Shown in pieces: positions 25,165-39,079 of a DNA stretch of 64,000 nucleotides. The first letter of the stretch is position 1, and each line of letters starts with the position of its first letter. The notes beneath the pieces were generated by a model. The model saw only the letters and a program-made list of their open reading frames with translations, was not told the DNA's origin and searched no databases. A program made the translations under genes and the position numbers. This stretch comes from Caulobacter segnis ATCC 21756. GTDB taxonomy: Bacteria; Pseudomonadota; Alphaproteobacteria; Caulobacterales; Caulobacteraceae. Location of the stretch: assembly GCF_000092285.1 (NCBI RefSeq), contig NC_014100.1, positions 682,001-746,000 on the forward strand, in the 5' to 3' direction.

Positions 25165-25275
25165 TCCCCCCACCTGACCGCTTCGCGGTCGTCCGCCCCC
25201 AAAGGCGGGCGGAAGGCGCGAGATCCTTCTTCCCCCTCTGGGGGAGGAGCGCCGAAGGCGCGGAGGGGGCGAGTC
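25165..25275. repeat. GC-rich dispersed intergenic repeat (copy 2)
   Basis: This copy fills the gap between the RuvA domain III frame and ruvB. It contains CTCCCCCCACC, a CGCTTCGCGG loop, GGGCGGACGG-type arms, CCCCCTCTGGGGGAGG and a terminal GGAGGGGGCGAGTCG. The GGAGGGGG lies 8 bases before the ruvB ATG and probably serves as its Shine-Dalgarno. Confidence 0.8.
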
Positions 25276-25276
25276 G

Positions 25277-26317
25277 ATGACCCGCGTCATCTCCGGTGAG
25301 CCCCAGCACGGCGACCTGGCGCCCGCCGATCGCGCCCTGCGGCCGCAGACCCTGGCCGAGTTCGTCGGCCAGGAGCAGGCCAAGGGCAATCTCCGTGTCT
25401 TCATCGAAGCGGCCAAGGGACGGGGCGAGGCCCTGGACCACGTGCTGCTGTTCGGCCCCCCGGGCCTGGGCAAGACGACCCTGGCTCAGATCGTCGCCCG
25501 CGAGCTGGGCGTGAACTTCCGCGCCACCTCGGGCCCGGTGCTGAACAAGCCCGGCGATTTGGCGGCGATCCTGACCAATCTGGAAGCCAACGACGTCCTG
25601 TTCATCGACGAGATCCACCGGCTGTCGTCGAACGTCGAGGAGATCCTCTATCCGGCCATGGAGGACCATGTGCTGGATCTGGTGATCGGGGAGGGGCCCT
25701 CGGCCCGCTCGATCCGCATCGATCTCGCGCCCTTCACCCTGGTGGCCGCGACCACGCGAGCGGGGATGCTGGCCACCCCCCTGCGTGACCGCTTCGGCAT
25801 TCCGATCCGCCTGGAGTTCTACACCCCGGCCGAGCTGCGCCACGTGCTGCAGCACGCCGCCCGCAAGATGGGCGCGCCGCTGTCCGACGACGGCGCCGAC
25901 GAGATCGCCAAGCGGGCCCGGGGCACCCCGCGCGTCGCCGGCCGACTGCTGCGCCGGGTGCGCGACTTCGCCACCGCCGACGGCGCGACCGTGATCGACC
26001 GAAAGGCCGCGGGCCTAGCGCTCGCCCGCCTGGAGGTCGACGAGAGCGGCCTCGACAGCCTGGACCGGCGCTATCTGCGCGCCATGATCGAGCACTATGG
26101 CGGCGGGCCGGTGGGCGTGGAGACCATCGCCTACGCCATCGCCGAGGCCCGCGACGCGGTCGAGGACGTGATCGAGCCCTATCTGATGCAGCAGGGCTTT
26201 ATCCAGCGCACGCCGCGCGGCCGCATGGCCTGCGGCAAGGCCTACCTCCACCTTGGCCTGACCCCGCCCGCCGCCCCGCCGGGACAGGCGCAGGGAGGTC
26301 TGTTCGATGAAGGTTAG
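25277..26317 (+). CDS. ruvB: Holliday junction branch-migration helicase RuvB
   Basis: The 346-residue AAA+ ATPase forms hexamers that pump DNA through the RuvA-bound junction. Walker A is [14 protein letters not shown] and Walker [12 protein letters not shown]; sensor 1 lies in [11 protein letters not shown], and the arginine-finger/sensor 2 region in [18 protein letters not shown] winged-helix domain with [24 protein letters not shown] sequence follows. Length is normal and the frame is intact, unlike ruvA. It overlaps the next gene by 11 bases. Confidence 0.97.
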   Translation: MTRVISGEPQHGDLAPADRALRPQTLAEFVGQEQAKGNLRVFIEAAKGRGEALDHVLLFGPPGLGKTTLAQIVARELGVNFRATSGPVLNKPGDLAAILTNLEANDVLFIDEIHRLSSNVEEILYPAMEDHVLDLVIGEGPSARSIRIDLAPFTLVAATTRAGMLATPLRDRFGIPIRLEFYTPAELRHVLQHAARKMGAPLSDDGADEIAKRARGTPRVAGRLLRRVRDFATADGATVIDRKAAGLALARLEVDESGLDSLDRRYLRAMIEHYGGGPVGVETIAYAIAEARDAVEDVIEPYLMQQGFIQRTPRGRMACGKAYLHLGLTPPAAPPGQAQGGLFDEG

Positions 26318-27173
26318 CGACCTGCGCGCTATCCGATTGTTCACAGCGGGTCTGGCCGCCGTTAGCTTTGCGATATCCCTGGCCGCCGTCAGCGTGGCTG
26401 GCGCGCCGCGCAGCGCCGTGATTGTCCAAGGACTTGCCGCCGTGCTCGCTGTGGGTCTGGCCCTTCTGGTCGGGCGTTTCTGGCGACGGACTCGCTGGCG
26501 GCTTTGGGTGCTGACGGCCGCCTGCGGCTTGGCCCTGGTCCTGACGCTGATGAATGGCGTCTCGCTGGAGGGCGCTAGGCGTTGGCTGGCGCTGGGGCCG
26601 ATCCAACTGCACACCGCCTCTATCGTCCTGCCGTTCGCCGCCTGGGCCTTCGCCAAGGGCTTCGACGATCGTCGCGTGGCGCCGATCGCGGGCCTGGTCG
26701 CTCTTCTTCTGCTGTACCAGCACGACGCGGCCTCTTCGCTGGCCTTCGCCTTGGCGCTCGCGGCGGCGACGCTGGTGGAGCGCCCGCGTCAGCTGACGCC
26801 CTGGGCGTGCGTGATCGTCGCTGCGCTCTTGGCCTACGCCGCATGGGTCGAGCCCGACACCCTGCCCGCCGTGCCCTATGTCGAGGGGCTTTTCGTCAGT
26901 ACGATGGCCGCCAATCCCGTGCTGGGCTTCGTGGCGGGAGTCTTGATGATCAGCTTGCCCGCGCCGTTCCTGGCCGTCGCCTCGGCGCGGCCCGAACGTC
27001 GCGCCGAGGCGCTGGCGCTGGCGGCTCTGTGGACCGGCTGGATCGCCGGCAACCTGTTTGGAAACTATCCCGCGCCCGTTCTAGGTTACGGCGCCGCGCC
27101 GATCCTGGCCTGGGGTCTGTCCCTGGGTTTAGTGCTCGGAGATTCCTTCAACCAGGACCCCGCTGCGCCATGA
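26307..27173 (+). CDS. Degenerate SEDS (FtsW/RodA)-like membrane protein
   Basis: The 288-residue integral membrane protein has about eight to nine hydrophobic helices. Three segments resemble the SEDS glycosyltransferase family: [20 protein letters not shown] (compare NGARRWI-x-LG...FQPSE), [16 protein letters not shown] (compare QPDLGTAL) and the C-terminal [26 protein letters not shown] (compare P-x-x-SYGGSSLLA...LGLLL). It is about 90 residues shorter than FtsW or RodA, lacks the large extracellular loop 4, and has Glu where the catalytic Asp should be (YVEGLF versus TDFIF). It overlaps ruvB by 11 bases and ybgC by 4. Probably not a polymerase; function unknown. Confidence 0.75.
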   Translation: MKVSDLRAIRLFTAGLAAVSFAISLAAVSVAGAPRSAVIVQGLAAVLAVGLALLVGRFWRRTRWRLWVLTAACGLALVLTLMNGVSLEGARRWLALGPIQLHTASIVLPFAAWAFAKGFDDRRVAPIAGLVALLLLYQHDAASSLAFALALAAATLVERPRQLTPWACVIVAALLAYAAWVEPDTLPAVPYVEGLFVSTMAANPVLGFVAGVLMISLPAPFLAVASARPERRAEALALAALWTGWIAGNLFGNYPAPVLGYGAAPILAWGLSLGLVLGDSFNQDPAAP

Positions 27174-27616
27174 TCGAACCGACCGCCGGCGTCTTCGACG
27201 GCCGCGAGCACCAGCTGCCCGTGCGCATCTATTACGAGGACACCGACTTCACCGGCATCGTCTATCACGCCAACTACCTGCGCTATCTCGAGCGTGGGCG
27301 GAGCGACTTCTTCCGGGCGGTCGGCATCTCGCACAGCGAGCTGGCCGAGCAGGACACCGGCTTCGCCGTGATCCGCATGGAGCTGGATTTCAAGCGCGCG
27401 GCCAAGATCGACGACGCCCTGGTGGTGCGCACCTTGTACGAACGGATCGAGGGCGTGCGGCTGCACGTCAGCCAGAAGATCACGCGCGGCGACGAGGTGA
27501 TCCTGGAGGCCAAGGCGGTGGCCGTCTGCATCAGCCTGTCCGGGCGGCCGCGCCGGCCGACGGCGGAGATGACGGCCAAGCTTGCGCCCTGGCTGGCGCC
27601 GACCGCCCAGGCTTAA
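27170..27616 (+). CDS. ybgC: Acyl-CoA thioesterase YbgC of the Tol-Pal cluster
   Basis: The 148-residue hotdog-fold thioesterase has the YbgC signature VRIYYEDTDFTGIVYHANYLRYLERGRSDFF with the catalytic Asp in EDTD. E. coli YbgC hydrolyses acyl-CoA and binds acyl carrier protein; its link to Tol-Pal function is not understood. The ATG overlaps the stop of the upstream membrane gene as ATGA, and tolQ follows 119 bases later. The frame that reads through from 26582 is an artefact of the overlap. Confidence 0.94.
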   Translation: MIEPTAGVFDGREHQLPVRIYYEDTDFTGIVYHANYLRYLERGRSDFFRAVGISHSELAEQDTGFAVIRMELDFKRAAKIDDALVVRTLYERIEGVRLHVSQKITRGDEVILEAKAVAVCISLSGRPRRPTAEMTAKLAPWLAPTAQA

Positions 27617-27735
27617 AGCGCCGCCCCCATTTTTTCGGATCGATCGACCCTCGTCATAGTTTCACCCAAGCGCCGCTTCATGCCATACGGCGCACACCTG
27701 TCCTGATCAGACGCCCCAACGGAGCCATACCCCGC

Positions 27736-28431
<696 letters not shown>

Positions 28432-28435
28432 GCCC

Positions 28436-28957
<522 letters not shown>

Positions 28958-28964
28958 GGGCGCC

Positions 28965-29780
28965 ATGATCGCCCGCCGCGAACAACGGGTCTCTCCGGCC
29001 CTCCTGGCTTCGATCGCGCTGCACGGCGCGGTCGCGGCCCTGATCGCGTTCGGCCTGCCGTGGAAGTCGTCGAAGCCGATCACCATCGGCGAGTCGGTGC
29101 CGGTGACCATCGTCACCAACGGCCCGACCAACGTCCGCCCGGCCGAGGAAGCGCCCGTCGAGCAGACCGCCCAGGCGCCGGAGCCCGAACCGCAGGCGAC
29201 GCCGCAGCCGCCGGCCCCGACGCCCGCGCCGACCCCGACGCCCGCCCCCGCGCCGCCGCCCAAGCCGACGCCGGTTCCCAAGCCCGCGCCGACTCCGACG
29301 CCGGCCAAGCCGACCCAGCAGAAGAAGACCGACAACAACGACTTCTTCGCCTCGCTCGAAGCGACGATCGCCAAGACCAAGAAGGCGACCGGCAAGCCCA
29401 CCTCGAACGCGGCCAAGGGGCCCGCGCGGCAGGAGACCTCGGTCTCGGCGCGTCCCGCCCTGGGCGCGGCCACCGGTCTTTCGGCCTCGGCGCTGGGCCG
29501 CCTGCAGGGAGAGGTCCAGGATCGCTGGAATCCCAACTGCGAGGTCGAGGGCGGCGCCAACGTCAATGTCCGCGTCGTGTTCGTGATCGGGCCGGGCGGC
29601 CGCGTCGTCGGCCAGCCGGAGTCGCCAGGCACCAGCTCGCCTGATCCGGTCGTCAAGGCCGCCTCGGACCGCGCCATCCGCGCGCTGTTCGCCGCCTCGC
29701 CGTTCGCTTACCTGCCGTCGGACCTGTACGGTCAGAAAATCGCCCTCAACTTCAACGCAAAACAGGCCTGTTCGCGTTGA
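28965..29780 (+). CDS. tolA: TolA-like energy-transducing protein
   Basis: The 271-residue protein has a membrane anchor ([25 protein letters not shown]) with a SALHG-type motif related to the SHLS motif that contacts TolQR. A Pro/Ala/Thr-rich periplasmic linker (residues about 65-125) and a charged helical part lead to a TonB/TolA C-terminal domain ([35 protein letters not shown]). It transmits proton-driven conformational change to Pal and the outer membrane. tolB begins 33 bases after its stop. Confidence 0.9.
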   Translation: MIARREQRVSPALLASIALHGAVAALIAFGLPWKSSKPITIGESVPVTIVTNGPTNVRPAEEAPVEQTAQAPEPEPQATPQPPAPTPAPTPTPAPAPPPKPTPVPKPAPTPTPAKPTQQKKTDNNDFFASLEATIAKTKKATGKPTSNAAKGPARQETSVSARPALGAATGLSASALGRLQGEVQDRWNPNCEVEGGANVNVRVVFVIGPGGRVVGQPESPGTSSPDPVVKAASDRAIRALFAASPFAYLPSDLYGQKIALNFNAKQACSR

Positions 29781-29812
29781 TGCCGGGAACGGTCGTGAAG
29801 AAGGAGACCCCG

Positions 29813-31111
29813 ATGCGCTTAAGAGCCCTGTTGCTGATGGTCGCCGCCCTGATGAGCGGCGCGGCCTTCGTCACGCCGGCCGCCGCGCAGATCGAGGTCG
29901 ACATCAACGCCGGCGCGGTCAAGCCGATGCCGATCGCGATCCCGGCCTTCTCGGGCGCGACGCGCGGCGCCGAGATCGCCCAGGTCATCAGCGGCAATCT
30001 CGAGCGCTCGGGCCTGTTCCAGCCGCTGAACGTCTCGGGCGTTGCGGACAAGCTGTCCGACGTCAACATCCAGCCGCGCTTCCCCGACTGGCAGACCACC
30101 GGCGCCCAGGCGCTGATCAACGGCCAGGTCACGGTGGGCCCCGATGGCGGCCTGCGCGTCGACTTCCGCCTGTGGGACGTGTTCAGCCAGCAGCAGCTGC
30201 TGGGCCTGCAGTTCTCTTCGACGCCCGACAACTGGCGGCGCGTGGCCCACAAGATCAGCGACGCCGTCTATGAGCGGCTGACCGGCGAGAAGGGCTATTT
30301 CGACACCCGCGTGGCCTTCGTCGCCGAGAGCGGCCCGAAGCTCAACCGCATCAAGCGCCTGGCGATCATGGACCAGGACGGCGCCAACCCGCAGTACCTG
30401 ACCGACGGCTCGTACATCGTCATGACGCCGCGCTTCAGCTCCACCAGCCAGGAGCTGACCTATATGGCCCTGCGGCCGACTGGCTCTTCGATCTACCTGC
30501 TGAACCTGGAGACCAGCCGCCAGGAGACGGTCGGCAAGTTCCCCGGCATGGTGTTCGCCCCGCGCTTCTCGCCCGACGGCGGCAAGGTGGCGTTCTCGGT
30601 CGAAAAGAACGGCAACAGCGACATCTACGTGATGGACCTGCGCAGCCGCTCGACCACGCGCATCACGACCGATCCCTCCATCGACACCTCGCCCTCGTTC
30701 TCGCCGGACGGGACGAAGATCGTGTTCAATTCCGACCGGGGCGGCCAAGCGCAGATCTACGTGATGAACACCGACGGGTCTGGCGTGCGCCGCATCTCGT
30801 TCGGCGGCGGCCGCTACACGACACCCGTGTGGAGCCCGCGCGGCGACTTCATCGCCTTCACCAAGCAGACGGGCGGCCAGTTCCACATTGGCGTGATGCG
30901 GCCCGACGGCGGCGACGAGCGCCTGCTGACCACCAGCTATCTCGACGAAGGTCCGACCTGGGCGCCGAACGGTCGCGTGCTGATGTTCTTCCGCGAAGGC
31001 GGCGGCGGCAATCCCAAGCTCTGGACGGTGGACATCACCGGGCGGATCCTGCGGCCGGCCGCCTATAACGGCTCGGGTTCGGATCCGGCCTGGTCGCCGC
31101 TTCTGGACTGA
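29813..31111 (+). CDS. tolB: Tol-Pal system beta-propeller protein TolB
   Basis: The 432-residue periplasmic protein has a signal peptide ([26 protein letters not shown]), an N-terminal alpha/beta domain (about residues 30-160) and a six-bladed beta-propeller with repeated SPDG blades ([27 protein letters not shown]). It bridges Pal and TolA. The start at 29813 is chosen as the signal-peptide start; the longer frame from 29777 overlaps tolA. pal follows after 218 bases that hold its own promoter. Confidence 0.95.
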   Translation: MRLRALLLMVAALMSGAAFVTPAAAQIEVDINAGAVKPMPIAIPAFSGATRGAEIAQVISGNLERSGLFQPLNVSGVADKLSDVNIQPRFPDWQTTGAQALINGQVTVGPDGGLRVDFRLWDVFSQQQLLGLQFSSTPDNWRRVAHKISDAVYERLTGEKGYFDTRVAFVAESGPKLNRIKRLAIMDQDGANPQYLTDGSYIVMTPRFSSTSQELTYMALRPTGSSIYLLNLETSRQETVGKFPGMVFAPRFSPDGGKVAFSVEKNGNSDIYVMDLRSRSTTRITTDPSIDTSPSFSPDGTKIVFNSDRGGQAQIYVMNTDGSGVRRISFGGGRYTTPVWSPRGDFIAFTKQTGGQFHIGVMRPDGGDERLLTTSYLDEGPTWAPNGRVLMFFREGGGGNPKLWTVDITGRILRPAAYNGSGSDPAWSPLLD

Positions 31112-31329
31112 CAAATCGCCAGATGACGCAACCTTAGCCTTGCGAGCGCGTTCCCTGGGCTCTAACTCGGCGACGCTGGACGCCGGGCGTTCTCTTACGG
31201 AAGAGTTTGGCGTCGTCTGACGGCCTTCTGACATCATTGTGAGGTATGGTCAGACATTTAGCAGGTCCATTCCAGGCATGTCGCAGGTATGGATCAGGTC
31301 CAGAGTTTGTTGACTTGAGGAGAAACTGG

Positions 31330-31884
31330 ATGAGCTTCGACACCCAGCGCGCCGTTAGACTGGCGCTCGTCGGCGTGGCCGCCGCCTCGCTTGCCGCCTG
31401 CGCTTCGCGTCCGAAGCCTCAGCCTGTCGCGCCGGCCCCTGAGGCGCCGCCGGCTGCTCCGGCGCCCGCGCCCTATACCCCGCCGCCGGCCCCGCCGGTC
31501 GCCCAAGGCCCGCTGCCGGGCTCGGTTCAAGATTTCGTCGTCAACGTGGGCGACCGCGTCTACTTCGACACCGACGAATATTCGGTCCGCGCCGACGGCC
31601 AGCCGGTCCTGGCCGGGCAGGCCCAGTGGCTGAACCGCTACCCCTCGGTGAAGGTCCGTATCGAAGGCAACGCCGACGAACGCGGCACTCGCGAGTACAA
31701 CCTGGCCCTGGGTGCTCGCCGCGCCAACGCCGTGCGCGACTTCCTGATCGCCCAGGGCGTGTCGGCCTCGCGGATCGAAACGATCTCGTTCGGCAAGGAA
31801 AAGCCGATCGACGCCGGCTCGACCGAAGAGGCCTGGGCCAAGAACCGTAACGGCCACACGGCCATCACGGACGGCGCCCGCTAA
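31330..31884 (+). CDS. pal: Peptidoglycan-associated lipoprotein Pal
   Basis: The 184-residue outer-membrane lipoprotein has a signal peptide with lipobox LAAC (in SLAACASRPKP), a Pro/Ala-rich linker, and an OmpA-type peptidoglycan-binding domain (VYFDTDEYSVRADGQ, VRIEGNADERGTREYNLALGARRANAV). The start at 31330 is selected by the Shine-Dalgarno GAGGAGA. Pal is essential in Caulobacter and anchors the outer membrane to the wall. The extreme C-terminus (NRNGHTAITDGAR) is unusual compared with the usual NRRV ending. A strong terminator follows. Confidence 0.95.
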   Translation: MSFDTQRAVRLALVGVAAASLAACASRPKPQPVAPAPEAPPAAPAPAPYTPPPAPPVAQGPLPGSVQDFVVNVGDRVYFDTDEYSVRADGQPVLAGQAQWLNRYPSVKVRIEGNADERGTREYNLALGARRANAVRDFLIAQGVSASRIETISFGKEKPIDAGSTEEAWAKNRNGHTAITDGAR

Positions 31885-31900
31885 GCGCTGAGCTAAAATG

Positions 31901-31934
31901 GGGCGGCGTCTCACCGAGATGCCGCCCTAGTTTT
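31901..31934 (+). terminator. Rho-independent terminator between pal and cpoB
   Basis: GGGCGGCGTCTC (31901-31912) and GAGATGCCGCCC (31916-31927) form a 12-bp stem with one G-T pair and a 3-base loop, followed by TAGTTTTG. It limits read-through from pal into cpoB. Confidence 0.85.
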
Positions 31935-31962
31935 GTCCGCTAGCTCCCGGTACATCACGGTC

Positions 31963-32832
31963 ATGAAGCTGAAATCCGCCTTGCTCGCCGTTCTGCTTTC
32001 CTCGGCCTCCGCCGTCGCGGTGGCTCAGACCCCGCTGCCGGCGGCCGATCCGCTGGACGACCGCTCGGCCAAGCGCGTGGAGCGGATGGAGAAGGTGGTG
32101 CGCGAGCTGCGCGCGATCGTCTTCCAGGGCCGCGACACCGGTAAGCCCGTCGTGGTCCAGCCGGCCGAGACCGACGCCCAGATCGCCGCCCTGAACGACC
32201 GGGTCACCGATCTGGAGCAGACGCTGACCAAGCTGAACGGCCAGAACGAGACCGTAACCTTCGAACTGACCAAGGCCAACAGGGCCGCCGCCGACCAGAA
32301 GGCTCGCGCCGATGCTCTGGAGCAGCGCCTGGCCGCGATCGAGAAGACCCTGGCCGACCTGCAAGCCGCCGCCGCGAACGGTCAACTGGCCGCCGGCGCC
32401 GCCCCGGCCGCCGACGGCGCGGTCCCGCCGCCGCCCCCGCCGCCGGCCGATCCGGCCGTGGCGTTCAAGCAAGCCCGCCAGCTGCTGCTGGACGGCGACT
32501 ACGCCAACGCCGAGCAGGCCTTCTCGGCCTACGTCACGAACTATCCGGACAACGCCAAGACGCCGGAAGCCCGCTACTGGCTGGGCGAGACCCTGTTCGT
32601 GCGCGAAGCCTATACCGACGCCGCCGCCGCCTATATCGGCGCGATCCGCGGCTGGCCGCAGACCACCTGGGGGCCGGACGCGACCTTGAAGCTCGCCCGC
32701 TCCATGGTGGCCCTCAAGAAGACGGCCGAAGCCTGCCGGACCCTGGACGAGCTCTCCAAGCGTTACCCCAAGGCCTCGTCGCAAGTGACCTCGCGGGCGG
32801 CCTCGACCCGCGTCGCGGCGAAGTGCTCTTAG
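31963..32832 (+). CDS. cpoB: Periplasmic coiled-coil TPR protein CpoB (YbgF)
   Basis: The 289-residue periplasmic protein has a signal peptide (MKLKSALLAVLLSSASAVAVAQ), a coiled-coil region of about 90 residues (RVERMEKVVRELRAIV and DRVTDLEQTLTKLNGQ) and a C-terminal TPR domain (AVAFKQARQLLLDGDYANAEQAFSAYVTNYPDN). CpoB coordinates peptidoglycan synthesis with Tol-driven outer-membrane constriction. The coiled coil is unusually long with a Pro/Ala-rich hinge. The start at 31963 omits ten extra residues of the longer frame. It overlaps tilS. Confidence 0.93.
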   Translation: MKLKSALLAVLLSSASAVAVAQTPLPAADPLDDRSAKRVERMEKVVRELRAIVFQGRDTGKPVVVQPAETDAQIAALNDRVTDLEQTLTKLNGQNETVTFELTKANRAAADQKARADALEQRLAAIEKTLADLQAAAANGQLAAGAAPAADGAVPPPPPPPADPAVAFKQARQLLLDGDYANAEQAFSAYVTNYPDNAKTPEARYWLGETLFVREAYTDAAAAYIGAIRGWPQTTWGPDATLKLARSMVALKKTAEACRTLDELSKRYPKASSQVTSRAASTRVAAKCS

Positions 32833-34049
32833 ACACGGGCCATCGCGCGGTCCTCGACCGCCGCCTCGACGCGGCTTCCTCCGCCCCCCTCGCCGTCGGC
32901 TTCTCCGGCGGCGGCGACTCCCTGTTTCTCCTGAAGGCGGCGCTGGACTGGGCGCGGCCAAGCGGCCGGCCCGTGCTGGCCCTGGTCGTCGATCACCGAC
33001 TGCAGGCCGATAGCGCGCGCTGGACCGCCCAGGCGGTGGAGAAGGCCCGGGCGCTGGGCGCCGAGGCGCGCGCGCTGGCCTGGACGGGGCCCAAACCCGC
33101 CGCGGGTCTTCCCGCCGCCGCCCGTCGCGCGCGCCACGCCCTGCTGGCCGAAGCCGCCCGCGAGGCCGGCGCCAAGGTCCTGCTGCTCGGCCATACCGCC
33201 AGCGACCTTGCCGAGAGCGCGGCCATGCGGGCCGAGGGCTCCACCGTTCCCGACCCGCGCGCGTGGTCGCCGTCGCCGGTCTGGCCGGAGGGGCGCGACG
33301 TCTTCCTGCTGCGACCGCTGCTGTTCCTGACGCGCGGAGAGATCAGGGCGGCGCTGGCCGCCGAGGGCCAAACTTGGCTGGAGGACCCCGCCAACGTCGA
33401 TCTCCGCTACGCCCGGGCGCGCGCCCGGGCTAGCGGCGCCGAGATCGTCGCGCCGGAGCCGGACGTCGAGCGGCGGCCGCCGTTGTTTTCCATCGACGAG
33501 GCCGGCGCCGTCCGGTTGCCGCGCGACATCGCGGCCGCGCACCTCGCCGCCGCCCTGTTGTGCGCGGCCGGGACCGAGCGGCCGCCGCGCGGCGAGCGGC
33601 TGGAGCGCCTGCTCCAGCGTCTGCGGAGCGGCGAGGGCTTCACGGCCACGCTGTCCGGCGCCCGGATCGAGGCCGGCGAGATGGCCCTCATCTGCCGCGA
33701 CGCCGGCGAGACGGCGCGTGGCGGCCTCGCGCCCCTTTCGCTGGCGCCGGGCGAGACCGGCGTCTGGGATGGCCGTTGGGAAATCACCGCGGGCGTGGAG
33801 CCTTTGACCGTCGTCGCGCTCAAGGGCCGGGCCTCTAGCCTCTCGCCTGACCAGCGCGCGCGGCTGGTGACGCTGCCCGCGGCGGTGCGGCCAAGCTCGC
33901 CACTGATCCTGCGGCAAGGCGCGGCGCCCTGTTCGCCCGTGCTTGACGGCCGGGATTTTGCAGCCGAAGGGGGAGGGCGTGCGCGTTTGCTCGTTCTGGA
34001 TCGTTTGAAGGCCGCGGTCGGCCTTTACGACCAAGAATGCGTGACCTGA
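32823..34049 (+). CDS. tilS: tRNA(Ile)-lysidine synthetase TilS
   Basis: The 408-residue enzyme modifies C34 of tRNA-Ile(CAU) to lysidine. The PP-loop [10 protein letters not shown] that binds ATP lies near residue 30, followed by [19 protein letters not shown] and the [19 protein letters not shown] segment (GHTxDD-like, here DLAES). The C-terminal substrate-binding region is shorter than in E. coli. It starts at a GTG at 32823 that overlaps the cpoB stop by 10 bases. Essential in most bacteria. Confidence 0.9.
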   Translation: MLLDTGHRAVLDRRLDAASSAPLAVGFSGGGDSLFLLKAALDWARPSGRPVLALVVDHRLQADSARWTAQAVEKARALGAEARALAWTGPKPAAGLPAAARRARHALLAEAAREAGAKVLLLGHTASDLAESAAMRAEGSTVPDPRAWSPSPVWPEGRDVFLLRPLLFLTRGEIRAALAAEGQTWLEDPANVDLRYARARARASGAEIVAPEPDVERRPPLFSIDEAGAVRLPRDIAAAHLAAALLCAAGTERPPRGERLERLLQRLRSGEGFTATLSGARIEAGEMALICRDAGETARGGLAPLSLAPGETGVWDGRWEITAGVEPLTVVALKGRASSLSPDQRARLVTLPAAVRPSSPLILRQGAAPCSPVLDGRDFAAEGGGRARLLVLDRLKAAVGLYDQECVT

Positions 34050-34125
34050 TGTCACGTCCGTGGCGCAACCGCTCACGAGCCCTTATCTTGAGGGGCGAAG
34101 ACCTATCGTTGGGAAGACGAACCGA

Positions 34126-36006
<1,881 letters not shown>

Positions 36007-36029
36007 CGCTCTCCGGGCTTCCAAGGATC

Positions 36030-36058
36030 AAGCCGGCTCGCAAGGGCCGGCTTTTTTC
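36030..36058 (+). terminator. Rho-independent terminator after ftsH
   Basis: AAGCCGGC (36030-36037), an 8-base loop and GCCGGC (36046-36051) form a stem followed by TTTTTT (36052-36057). It lies 24 bases past the ftsH stop. Confidence 0.9.
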
Positions 36059-36135
36059 TTGTCCAGCTGCAACCAGTTCTCAACGAGGTCGTTCAAGCTT
36101 CACCGCGAGTTCGCGGCGGGGGCGAACGCGGATCG

Positions 36136-38241
36136 ATGGTCACAAGGGGCAATGACGACACGGCTGGCGTGAGCGTCCTTTCCGCCAGTGACGGCGCCTT
36201 CCTGGCGCGAGGCGGACGGATGGGCGCCGCCATCGCCGCGGGCGATTGGACGGACGCCGCCTTGCCGCCGCCCTCGGCCTGGCCCGCCGCGCTCAAGGTC
36301 GCGGCCGGGATGATGCTGGTCTCGCCGATCCCCACCTTCCTGGCCTGGGGGGAGACGGCCGCCACCCTCCACAATGACGCCGCGCGCGCCATGCTGGGGC
36401 TGCCCGACGCCCTTGGCCGCCCTTTCGTCGAGGCCTTTCCGATCGCGCAGGGCGCCGAGCTGCTGGCGCGGGGGCGGCTGGGCGAAAGCGTGGTGCTGGA
36501 AGGCGTACCGTTCATCCGGTTGGGCCAGGAGGCGTGGTGCAACCTTCTGGCCTCGCCGGTCCGCGACGAGGACGGCGTCGTGCGCGGCGTTCTGGTCCAC
36601 TGCAACGACATCACCACGCGCGTGCTCGACGATCGGGCGCGCCTGGCCGACGAGCGTCGCTACCGCGCGCTCTTCGAGTCGATGGACGAGGGCTTCTGCG
36701 TCATCGAGTTCCTCGACGGGCCGCATGGTCCGAACAGTGACTACATCCACATCATGGCCAACGCCGCCTATGAGCGGCACGCGGGCATTCCCAACGTGGT
36801 GGGCCAGAAGCTGCGCGAGATGGTGCCGGACGAGGCCGACGCCTGGGTCGCCCGCTATGGCGCGGTGTTGCGCACCGGCGAACCGATCCGCTTCGAGCAG
36901 GAACTGGTCGCCACCGGGCGTCATCTGTCTCTGTCATCGTTCCGGATCGAACCGCCGGAGCTGAAGCAGGTGGCGGTTCTGTTCCAGGACGTCACCGACC
37001 GCAAGCGCACCGAGGCGGCGCTGCGCCACCTGAACGAGACGCTGGAGGCGCGGATCGCCGAAGCGCTGGAGGAGCGCGAGCGCACCGAAGAAGCGCTCCG
37101 CCAAGCCCAGAAGATGGAGGCCGTGGGCCAGCTGACCGGCGGCTTGGCCCACGATTTCAACAACCTGTTGGCCGGCATCTCGGGCGCTTTCGAGATGATC
37201 GGCGCGCGGCTGGCCCAGGGGCGGACCGGCGATGTCGAGCGCTATCTCGCCGCCGGGCAGGGCGCGGCGCGTCGGGCGGCGGCGCTGACCCACCGTCTGC
37301 TGGCCTTCTCCCGCCGCCAGACCCTGGCCCCCAAGGCCGTCATCATCAACCGGCTGATGGCCGACTTCGTGGAGCTGGTCCGCCGCACAGTGGGGCCTTC
37401 CATCGAGGTCGACATGGTCGCCGCGACGGCGCTCTGGCCGACGCTGGTGGACGCCAACCAGCTGGAAAACGCGCTGCTGAACCTGTGCATCAACGCGCGT
37501 GACGCCATGCCGGACGGCGGGCGGATCACGATCGAGACCGGCAACCGCTGGCTCGACGACCGCAGCGCCCGCGAGCAAGGCCTGGAGCCGGGCCAGTACG
37601 TCTCGGCCTGCGTCAGCGACACCGGCTCGGGCATCGACAAGCAGACCTTGGAGCGCGTCTTCGATCCGTTCTTCACGACCAAGCCGATCGGCCAGGGCAC
37701 GGGGCTGGGGCTGTCGATGGTCTACGGCTTCGCGCGCCAGTCGAACGGCCACGTGCGGATCTATTCCGAGGTCGGCCAGGGCACGATGGTGTGCCTCTAT
37801 CTGCCGCGTCACTTGGGCGCCGAGGACGAGGAGCCGGCGCCCGCGCCGCTCGACGCCGTCCAGAGCCATGCCGACCGGACCGTGCTGGTGGTCGACGACG
37901 AACCGACCGTGCGGATGCTGGTCACCGACGCCCTCGGCGAGCTGGGCTACGCCTGCATCGAGGCGCAGGACGGCGCGGCGGGCCTGCGAATCCTGCAGGG
38001 CGGGCGTCGTGTCGATCTCCTGATCACCGACGTCGGCTTGCCCGGAGGGCTGAACGGTCGCCAGGTGGCCGACGCCGCCCGGGCGCTGCGGCCCGGTTTG
38101 AAGGTGCTGTTCATCACCGGATACGCCGAGAACGCCGTCCTGAACCACGGCCACATCGAGCACGGCATGGAGGTGCTGACCAAGCCGTTCGCGATCGCCG
38201 ATCTGACCGGACGGATCGACCGGATGCTGCGCGAGGGCTAA
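36136..38241 (+). CDS. Soluble PAS-domain hybrid histidine kinase
   Basis: The 701-residue protein has no membrane helix. Two PAS-like domains (about residues 60-165 and 175-295; [21 protein letters not shown], then [21 protein letters not shown]) are followed by a coiled coil, an HWE/HisKA-type phosphoacceptor in [17 protein letters not shown], an HATPase_c domain ([51 protein letters not shown]) and a C-terminal receiver ([28 protein letters not shown]). The receiver phospho-Asp is in LITDVGLP. The input signal is unknown; no separate response regulator gene is adjacent. Confidence 0.93.
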   Translation: MVTRGNDDTAGVSVLSASDGAFLARGGRMGAAIAAGDWTDAALPPPSAWPAALKVAAGMMLVSPIPTFLAWGETAATLHNDAARAMLGLPDALGRPFVEAFPIAQGAELLARGRLGESVVLEGVPFIRLGQEAWCNLLASPVRDEDGVVRGVLVHCNDITTRVLDDRARLADERRYRALFESMDEGFCVIEFLDGPHGPNSDYIHIMANAAYERHAGIPNVVGQKLREMVPDEADAWVARYGAVLRTGEPIRFEQELVATGRHLSLSSFRIEPPELKQVAVLFQDVTDRKRTEAALRHLNETLEARIAEALEERERTEEALRQAQKMEAVGQLTGGLAHDFNNLLAGISGAFEMIGARLAQGRTGDVERYLAAGQGAARRAAALTHRLLAFSRRQTLAPKAVIINRLMADFVELVRRTVGPSIEVDMVAATALWPTLVDANQLENALLNLCINARDAMPDGGRITIETGNRWLDDRSAREQGLEPGQYVSACVSDTGSGIDKQTLERVFDPFFTTKPIGQGTGLGLSMVYGFARQSNGHVRIYSEVGQGTMVCLYLPRHLGAEDEEPAPAPLDAVQSHADRTVLVVDDEPTVRMLVTDALGELGYACIEAQDGAAGLRILQGGRRVDLLITDVGLPGGLNGRQVADAARALRPGLKVLFITGYAENAVLNHGHIEHGMEVLTKPFAIADLTGRIDRMLREG

Positions 38242-38251
38242 ACGTCGGGGC

Positions 38252-39079
38252 ATGAGCCCCGCCGCCCGCCCCGCCGCTCCGCGCCCCCAGGTGATGGGGA
38301 TCGTCAACGTCACGCCCGACAGCTTCTCGGACGGCGGACGGTTCTTCGATCCCGCCGACGGCGTCGAGCACGCCCGCCGGCTGATCGCCCAGGGCGCCGA
38401 CATCCTCGACATCGGCGGCGAGAGCACCCGGCCTGGCGCGACGCCGGTGTCCGCGTTCGAGGAGATGCGGCGGGTGGTCCCGGTGATCGAGGCGGCGCGC
38501 GCCGCCAGCGCCATTCCGATCTCGATCGACACCCTGAAGCCCGACGTCGCCCGCGCGGCGGTCAAGGCCGGCGCCACGATCTGGAACGACGTCAGCGCCC
38601 TGCGCTTCTCGCCCGACGCCCCCGAGGTCGCCGCCGAGCTGGGCTGCGAGGTCGTCCTGATGCACATGCTGGGCGAGCCGGGCACCATGCAGGACGCCCC
38701 CCGCTATGACGACGTGGTCGCCGAGGTCGAGGCCTTCCTGCTGGCCCGCGCCTTCACCGCCATGGCCGCCGGGGTGGCCAAGGAGAAGATCTGGCTGGAT
38801 CCGGGGATCGGCTTCGGCAAGACCCCCGCGCACAACCTGGCCCTGCTGGCGGCTCTGCCGAGGTTCGTGGCCCTCGGCTATCCGATCCTGCTGGGCGCCA
38901 GCCGCAAGCGGTTCATCGCCAGCGTCGACCCGTCGGCGCGTGAGGCCGACGACCGCCTGGGCGGCTCGCTCGCCGCGCACCTGGCCGGCGCCGCCGCCGG
39001 CGTGGCTGCGGTCCGCGTGCATGACGTGCGCGAGACGGTCCAGGCGCTGGCGGTGCGGGCGGCGATCGCGGAGGCTTAA
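38252..39079 (+). CDS. folP: Dihydropteroate synthase
   Basis: The 275-residue TIM-barrel enzyme condenses dihydropterin pyrophosphate with p-aminobenzoate for folate synthesis and is the sulfonamide target. Conserved motifs are VMGIVNVTPDSFSDGGRF, ILDIGGESTRPGATPV, ISIDTLKPDVARAAVKAGA, VLMHMLGEPGTMQ, IWLDPGIGFGKTPAHN and a final VRVHDVRE. It begins 10 bases past the histidine kinase and overlaps the end of the opposing GH127 gene by 4 bases. Confidence 0.96.
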   Translation: MSPAARPAAPRPQVMGIVNVTPDSFSDGGRFFDPADGVEHARRLIAQGADILDIGGESTRPGATPVSAFEEMRRVVPVIEAARAASAIPISIDTLKPDVARAAVKAGATIWNDVSALRFSPDAPEVAAELGCEVVLMHMLGEPGTMQDAPRYDDVVAEVEAFLLARAFTAMAAGVAKEKIWLDPGIGFGKTPAHNLALLAALPRFVALGYPILLGASRKRFIASVDPSAREADDRLGGSLAAHLAGAAAGVAAVRVHDVRETVQALAVRAAIAEA

